Shown: positions 57,101 through 64,000 of the stretch, piece after piece | How the letters are laid out: every line of letters starts with the position of its first letter | Numbering within the stretch: the first letter of the stretch is position 1 | Assembly (NCBI GenBank): GCA_015680685.1 | Contig: MNCI01009412.1 | Span: forward strand, 1,174,421 to 1,238,420 | DNA from: Gnetum montanum | Taxonomy: Eukaryota; Streptophyta; Gnetopsida; Gnetales; Gnetaceae | Length of the DNA stretch: 64,000 bases | Reading direction: 5' to 3' | Position numbers and translations under genes: made by a program | The notes under the pieces: model-generated | The model's database searches: none | Told to the model about the DNA's origin: nothing | Seen by the model: only the letters and a program-made list of their open reading frames with translations

Positions 57101-60100
57101 GAAGCAACATGGAGGAAAAAGAAAAAATCATAGGATTTAGAAGGTAGATGAGGCTAAAAGGAAAATCTCTAGATTGACAAGGCCAATTTTAGTCCAAGTG
57201 TCTTCTATGGCCACTTCAAGGTAAGTCATTCTTAGTCATTTTCTTGAGTTTCCTAGCTTCTTCTTTTTTTTTTTTGCAGTTTTCCTAGGTAGGATGAGGC
57301 CATTTTTCTTAGATCTATGCTAATGAAATGGGTAGAATGATATTATAATAAGATTCCACTATATTTTGGATTTTTCTACATAGATCTAAGGCCATTTTTT
57401 TATTCAGGCTTTCATAGATTTCATTTTAAAAATTAGGTTTATTGTTTTATGTGATTTTTTCATCAATTTGGGGACTAAGCCATTTTTTTGAAATCTAGGC
57501 CTTAATATTCATCAAAATTAAATTTTGACAAAATCTCATCCCCTATGTTAATGGTTTTAACATGTATTTAAGGTTTCATGCCTATTTTGGCTTTGGTTCA
57601 CGGTGAAATTAAATTAGGTTTTATGCATTTCATGTGTTTTTAATGCTTTTGATGAAAAAAGGAATCAAAATTATGAATCTTTTATGAAGAAAAAATCTTA
57701 ATATTTTTGTAATATAAGGTTATGGGCTTTTAGTGCTATGCTTATGCTTTCCATTAACTTTCATATCATCTAATTTGAATTCGTAATAATGAAGTTATGG
57801 CTATTTTAGTTAGGTTGTGTAGTTGGATTTTTGTGCTATTTTTTAGATTGTCATGCAAACCTATGAATTTTTTCCAAAGAAACAGTAAGACTTTTGGATA
57901 TTTCTTTGGTCATGTCTACATAGATCTTAGCTTAAGCCTTTCAAAAGAGCAAATTCACTTTTTTTGGAGTTAGAATGAAGTTTTTACAAATTTTTCATTG
58001 AACTCACACAAGAAAAGGGTTTTCTCATAATGGCTAGGTTACTGCTTAGTTTTTTGTGTTTTCTACTAAAATAGTTGAAGTTCATGATTGTGTTGGTTAT
58101 GGTTGAAACGTTCAAGATTTTAGGATTCTTTCTATGAGGAATCTCTAAAATTGGAGTACAAATGAATTTCTTATGAATTTTTTGCTACAATTGTGAGATT
58201 TAAGGATTTTTTGTTGATTGTCAAGTTACTACTATGTTTAACCTATTTTCTATCTAATTCTCTTATAATTTTCATAGTTTCTCATCATGGCTATGTAGAT
58301 CATGATTTCAGGATTCCAATGGTATTAGAATCATTGAATTCATGGCTACAGTTACTTTTTGACAAATTTTCCCACATGGTCATGCACGTAGAGGCTTTTA
58401 TTGGTTGTAACAAGAAACCCCTTGGACATGGACAGCATGGACATGCTTAGAAATTTTTGTTGCCAATATTCCATGATCTTTGGGATGTATAAAGTTGGTT
58501 TCATAAGAAATTTTACTATCTTTAGTGATGCTCTTTCTAAGGTCATTCCTATGTTTTTGACATTTTCTATGTTGATCCATAGTTTGAACTAAGGCATAAT
58601 TTGGTTGTGATGTTTTCGCTATGGAGGTTGTAACATGGTTGCTATCAAATATCTATAAAAATTTTTAAAAAAACTTTAGAGTTTTTTACAAGGGCTAATT
58701 TCACCCCCAACTAAGATGTTTTTTTGTAAAATTCATAAGAAAATTATAAGTGTTGAGACATAGTTCTAGCAATGTTTTTTTTCCCCCATGCAGGGCCCTA
58801 CTAAAACCTGTAGTTATTGTGGTCAAGTTGGTTGGCATTCTATGTTGCATCAGCCAACCTAATGCAAACACATATTTTTCTAATTTGACCTTAGAGAGGG
58901 GCTCTCTATGGTTCTAACTAGGGCCAAGGAAATTCCTTACCTACATCCTGTAGAACATTAGTGTGATGTTATGATCACACTTGTCTATGGATGTGGATAG
59001 GGTCATAGTGAAGACACTAATGCCTTAGGCATCTAGTCATATCACTAGGTTCATAACTAATGATTTTTTTCCCCATGTGATACAAGAGGTAGTAGACCTC
59101 TTCGGCACATGATACCTTGCAAAGATCAAGAATATGCTAAAGTATCATCACTATAATATTGACAATACTCTGATGGTGGTGCAGAGAGTCCACATGTTGT
59201 TTCAAAACCCTCTTGGCACTATGTATCATCTACAGGGGTAAGCATGGTTGTCACAGTGTTTTGATATGTTTGGCTTTGCTGGATAAGCTACCTTTCCTAA
59301 CTTGTTAGTTTTATGAACTTTTTGTAGGTAGAAGATCAATGATCAAGGCTTGATCACTAATGATCAAACCTTGGTGATGGCTCAAATCAACTTAGATGTA
59401 TTTATCAAGGTTTCCATGATTAGAACCATTGTGTATGAATAGTTAAAAGGGTGATTTGATAGATACACCAAGGATTTCAACCCTATCTACAAGAACTATG
59501 TGGCCAACAAGATGGTACATAGCTAGTGGGTGGGCTCAAAGAGCATCCAAGATCAAACCTTTGCTATTGGAACCTCTACATAAAATACACTAAGCAACAA
59601 GGAGAAAGGTAAACACATGGGTTGTAATGGCTATGTTTTTGCTATTACTAAGGTTTTTAAGTGTTCTACTATTTTAACTAGTTGTTAGACATACCTATGC
59701 CAATGCTAAACTCTTGTTACCTTGCAAGACCTTCCACCTTTGCTAATGTTACCTTGTCAGTTTTAGGACATCATGAGGATACCCTCATCCTAAAATTTGA
59801 TGAGGTGATACCAACACAAGAGTGGTTGATGGGATAGGTACCAAGGTACATCCTAGCAAACGTTGAACATGCAAGTTTACTTGATGTATTCATGACACCT
59901 ATCCCTTCCATCCCTACTACAAAGAAGTTGAACATCATTGACTCCTTTGATGTAGAAGCCAATCATCTTAGCATCATATTCTAAGATGCACCAATTACCA
60001 TACCCATTGATAAGGTCACCTTTTGTAACTTGTTCAATGTTCCTGCTAATGGGACAAAATTTGCCACCAGAATAGTGAAGGAAGCGAATCATCGTGAGGA

Positions 60101-62490
60101 AGTTTTGGAGTGGTTTGGTGCTAGTAAGGGCCACTCCAAGCTTTTCATGGATGACTTCATGAATCTCAAAGAAAATGCATCTTATCCTTTGTTCCAATCT
60201 AGTGCATTTCCTAAACTATTATCACAAAATAAGGTAATTAGCATTGCATAGGAGTGGACCTTTAAGAAGGTCCTAACAGAGGTTACTAGATTCAACTAGG
60301 TGGCTTCCTTAGCTAATGGGCTTTAAGAGGAGATTCTCAAACTCCATGATGATACCTCTACCATAATCCACATGAATTTTGCATTCTTTATAGGTTATTT
60401 GAAGACGTTTGTAGAGTTCTTGGTGGTGTGGAGGAATGGGCAATGGATGGTTCATGACCTAGACTAGCTTTATAGGCCTTAGATAAAGCACATCTATCAA
60501 ACCATGTAGGCCCAAAACCCACTTGATGAGATGGATGAGGAACTTTCTATTACCACAAAGGATCTTGATGGTATGCAATGTGAATCCCTTAACAAAAAAT
60601 GGGATGAGCCCTTGATAGTTTTAGCACATTTCTTGATGGCTCAATGGTTACATACCAAGGTTAAAGGCGTAGCTAGGGCTAAGCTTAATATATTCTCAAA
60701 GGAAGCACAACTAGCATTGGAGAAACCCAATTAGAAGAAGCTCAGGTTTAAGCTTAAAAAGTCACATCAGGTAGTCATAGGTATATTTTATCTATGTTTT
60801 GATTATTCTATGTTTTAAGACTTATAACTATGTTATGGATTCATGTACTAATCAAATTTTTATATGCTATGGTTGTATATAATCGTTGGGACATGATAGC
60901 CCACGCGTTCATGAAGGATCAAGTGTAGAGTTGTGCATCCACTACAATGGAGAAAACACAAAGACATGTAGAGAAGGCACTCTTATACGAACATGAGGCT
61001 AAATGGTCAGCCAACATAGATATAAATGATCTAGGCATCTTGTTCATTGAGGTAGTGCCAAGTGCATCCCCCATCATCATCCTAGAGGAAGAGGAGGAGG
61101 AGGAGCCAAGTATGCACATGTCTTAATGCTTCTCATTATATCCTATGATTTTAGATTTGGTTTTCATTCAAACCATTCAAGGATTAATATGCTTATGGTA
61201 GTTCTTAAGCCACCAGCAAAGGTCCCTATCCCTATGTTTCATACAAAACCTTAGGTAGAGATCCTGGACAAGATGGACTTCATACGTAGGATGGCTAAGG
61301 ACATCATCAACCAATTGCAACAAGTTGCACCCAAGATAGGTAAGAAATTTGTTTTCTATGCCTTAGTCATTTTTCTATGTTATAGGTTATGTTTATGTTA
61401 CAACTATCTTAGGTTGCAAACTATGTTTATGATTGTATTTTATGGTTATGTTTTATGTGTAGTATCATCTGTAGAGTGGGACCCTAGCTAAGGAATGGAG
61501 TTAGACTCCTTGCCAAAGCTTCCCTTTGATGTATAGAGTGTACCATCAAAGTTCTATGAAATTGCTACTGATCTTGCAATATCATGCACAAAAACTACAT
61601 GGGAGATGGAGAGGTCCAATGAATTCCTATGTGAGTAGGTTTTGGCCTTGAGAAAGGAGACTCAATGGTAGGCTATGATGATCAGGGAACTCAAGGAATG
61701 CAAGGCCTTTGTGGAGGTCCAACTGGATAACTTAGAGAATTTGCATACCAAAGAGATCACATGGCCCCACTACTAGAATGGCATCCATAACAAGGTGTCA
61801 CTTTCACAGGAGATGGCAAAGCAATGGATCCAAATGGATCTCATCTTCCAAAAGGTCAAGTATTAGAAAGACCACAATGCATGGGTCCTAGAGTGGGGTA
61901 ACACATAAAAGGACCAAAATGGATAGTATAAGGCTAATCAGGGGGCCTACTTATAGTGGTTCAAAGAAGAGTTAATTAAATGGTGCAAGAGAGTTATTCA
62001 TTCAAGGGATTCAAGTAGAGAATGCCTACTAGATCTTTGAGAGCATTGTCCTAGTGGAAACGTTTCCTACTCATTAGATCACCACTATTTCAGGAAAGAC
62101 TTTTTCAGCTACCATCACTAAGGAATTGCCTACTTGTACTTAGGTAGACAAAACTAACATCCTCATAGGCATTGATCTTATGGATATTGATTGGGCCAAT
62201 ATGATGGTAGAACAAATTGTCCATCATTTGAAGAATGGTCTTCAGCATCTACCCTTAGAGGTTATGGAGTTGGATTCCCCATAGGTTTGATATATCCTAT
62301 ATTTTAGTTTTATTTTTGTTCTTATTTAAGTTATAGTTTTCATTATTTGTTACTAACTAGTTTTGTGTTGTTGCATTTTAGGCATCAAAAGACATCAGTG
62401 GCCCTAGCGATGAGGATGGGAATGACTCATTAGTTCCTCCTTTGGATGCCCCTTAGCATCCTTCATCTACCTACTTCAACTTATTGGTGA
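57101..62490 (+). pseudogene. Intron-containing gene antisense to gag-pol in element C
   Basis: Second copy of the gene at 26341-31117. Exons inferred: 57101-57221 (KVDEAKRK against KVDEVKN in B), 58794-59237, 59328-59608, about 59767-60770, a Glu-rich exon near 60920-61110, one to about 61337, about 61462-62284, and the last from about 62383. Donors GTAAGT (57222), GTAAGC (59238) and GTAAAC (59609) and acceptors CATGCAG (58793), TTTGTAG (59327) and TTTTAG (59766) match B in position. Exon 4 shares FPKLLSQ and the preceding Y-P-x-F-x-x-x-AFP pattern. Exon 2 has CSYCGQVGWH. Many stops and no complete frame. Function unknown. Confidence 0.6.
57222..58793 (+). other. Intron 1 of the antisense gene (C)
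   Basis: GTAAGTCATTC...TTTCCCCCATGCAG, about 1.57 kb, T-rich throughout. Short frames inside are taken as chance. Intron 1 in B is 604 bp, so this intron differs greatly in length. Confidence 0.55.
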
Positions 62491-62754
62491 CATGATTTTT
62501 ATTTTTGTTAATGGCTAATATTAGCCAAGACTATGTTATGAATGATTATTATTATAATTTTTTGGACATTTTGCCACATAGTGTAGCTATAGCTATGTAT
62601 GTAATGAACATTTTAAATTTAAATTTTGATTTCAATTTTGGCTATATATTGTTCTAGTGATATAAACATTGTAAGTGGGAAATCTTGGCTATAAAGTTAA
62701 ATAGCTAAATGACTCAATTATAGGCTAAAAGTAAATAGGATAGAAAATATGCTT
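62491..62754 (+). other. 3' flank of the antisense gene (C)
   Basis: AT-rich with no gene. Equivalent to 31118-31269 in B. Confidence 0.4.
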
Positions 62755-62900
62755 GCTAGTTTTAGGCCATGTCGAGCATGGGTTCTTTAAATACTTTGTT
62801 AGTTTTAAGCCATGGTAGGCCATGTTACACTACTAGTTTGAGGCCACAAAGGGCTATCAATGTGTTTGCACTGCCAATTTTAGGCCATCGTGGGCCATCA
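62755..62900 (-). repeat. Palindrome-bearing array downstream of protease, element C
   Basis: Four units of the GCTAGTTTTAGGCC type: GGCC-ATGTCG-AGCA, AGCC-ATGGTA-GGCC, GGCC-ACAAAG-GGCT, GGCC-ATCGTG-GGCC. Confidence 0.65.
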
Positions 62901-63439
62901 TCGAAAAGAAACTCATATTTTTTGGTGATTTTCTATTTTAAAGTTTTTTATAAGTTTTCTAGTTTTAAAGGAAAAAGCTTTAATGCAAATAAAATAAAAT
63001 TTCTAAGTTACTTGCATAAAAGACAAATGCACAAAAATATACAATAGGTTAACAAAGAAAATTTAGGCTAAAAGCCATTAGTACATATGATTACATGGTC
63101 ATGAATGCATGTGGTGAAAGGATCAAGGTGTACACATCACTTGTGCAGATTTTTTTTCTAACCTTGGAAAGGTTAGGAAATGTGTAAGGCCTATTTTGCA
63201 TAATTTTATACTCACCATCCCTTTCACTACTAATGTTAAAAGGGAGTTTGTTCCATAACACATCTAGTTATCTATCATTTTCATTATTAACTTTCTCCTC
63301 TCTCTCAGGCTACTTGAATTTATGGCTAGAAGTTTCTTCTTGAAACTCCAATTTAGAACCCTTCCATACATCTACATTGTTGATCACTATGACAACCACA
63401 TCATCACCATGAATGATGATTTCACCTTTCTTGTAAGCA
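62901..63439 (-). other. Noncoding segment between array and protease, element C
   Basis: No recognised frame. AT-rich. Equivalent to 31591-31750 in B but longer. Confidence 0.35.
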
Positions 63440-64000
63440 AGATGAATCTCTTGGTGGATGGATAAGGATACAACTTGTAAGTGAGCCAACCAAGGTCATC
63501 TAAGTATTAGGTTAAAACTTGGCATTTCCTCTACCACCAAGAAATTAGTGATTATGGAGAATTGCTCCCTTACCACAAAGTTTAAGGAGATTAACCCCTT
63601 GATAGTAACCCATGACTTGTTAAAGGACTTAAGAGCTATGATTGTTATATGTTTTATGTACTCTATCAAGCCTAAGTATTAAAATATGGTGCATGGGATA
63701 ATGTTAGTTCCATCCCAATCATCTACATGCACTCAATGCACCTTAAACTGCCCCACTCAAATTATAATGGAAATAGAAGGCTTAGTTACTTCACCATTTT
63801 GTAGGCTAACCTTGATTTTTCTATCACAAAACACTAAAAATGTTGACTTCATCTCCCTTGATGAAGAAAGAATAATTACCACATGGATGGATTCCTCATT
63901 AGTAGAGATGTCCTCACTAACAAGGATAGAAGTCAACATTTTCACTAGTGCTTCATGATGTGTAGTAAAAGTCATAATCAAGTCATATAGGCTCAAACTT
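63440..64000 (-). pseudogene. Protease region of element C (runs to the window edge)
   Basis: The frame 63996-63757 begins with the run through FTTHHEALVKMLTSILVSED, which matches MTSTTHREALVHMLTVILVEE at 32550 in B. Further down (about 63720-63440) a decayed VHVDD active-site region, FNLIL and HGDDVVV follow as in B. Gag should lie just beyond the right edge. Confidence 0.7.

Larger units (their letters stand above)
43659..64000 (-). mobile_element. Tat-type gypsy element C (extends past right edge)
   Basis: Same order as element B: polypurine tract, 3' noncoding block, array (44650-44880), INT, aRH, RNase H and RT (44940-48000), linker, array (48610-48730), spacer of about 190-bp modules (49000-56850, interrupted by a copia element at 51772-56201), gene on the opposite strand (57101-62490), array (62755-62900), protease (63440-64000). 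Gag and the 5' LTR lie beyond the window. More decayed than B. Confidence 0.7.

Noticed and set aside
57222-58793. Short frames such as 58193-58450 (+) within intron 1 of the element C gene
   Set aside because: T-rich intronic sequence with a good donor and acceptor. The frames lack motifs and have no match in element B.

Overview
The window is intergenic DNA from a large-genome plant. Nested, decayed LTR retrotransposons fill almost all of it, and I see no complete host gene, rRNA, tRNA or CRISPR array. The element sizes (one is about 22.5 kb), the heavy nesting and the AT-rich decay suggest a gymnosperm or a similarly repeat-rich seed plant. That assignment is an inference. The only recognisable cellular protein is a fragment of an ASHR3/SDG4-type histone H3-K36 methyltransferase (PHD finger plus pre-SET/AWS region, no SET domain).

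Four Ty3/gypsy elements of the Tat kind (dual RNase H) form the backbone. Element A (+ strand) enters from the left edge and ends with its 3' LTR at 535-1888. Element A1 (- strand, 1889-14929) is interrupted by A and keeps gag and protease but has lost RT through integrase. Element B (- strand, 14930-37478) has both LTRs of about 1.73 kb. Read 3' to 5' along the + coordinates it holds the LTR, polypurine tract, repeat array, INT, archaeal-type RNase H, RT, repeat array, a block of captured and inserted DNA, an antisense gene, repeat array, PR, gag, PBS and LTR. Element C (- strand, 43.66 kb to beyond the right edge) repeats the same layout.

Inside or between these lie: a copia-type gag-only element with two LTRs (5257-9674) in A1; a Tork/Tnt1-like copia element (51772-56201) in C, whose RT is interrupted by a 24-bp minisatellite; an LTR-like segment and two tandem chromovirus 3' ends (37.5-41.5 kb); and probably an inserted LTR at 22.56-24.05 kb.

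The most unusual content is: (1) an intron-containing gene on the strand opposite gag-pol, between PR and RT, present at the same place in B and C with matching splice sites and, in B, its own TATA box; (2) a two-stem hairpin spanning the polypurine tract and LTR start in three elements, with compensatory changes in the inner stem; (3) short tandem arrays at fixed positions around pol whose units keep a 4-bp palindrome about a 6-base spacer while the stem bases vary; and (4) tandem modules of about 190 bp with palindromic cores in the spacers of A1 and C. Nothing was computed. All boundaries and similarities were read by eye.
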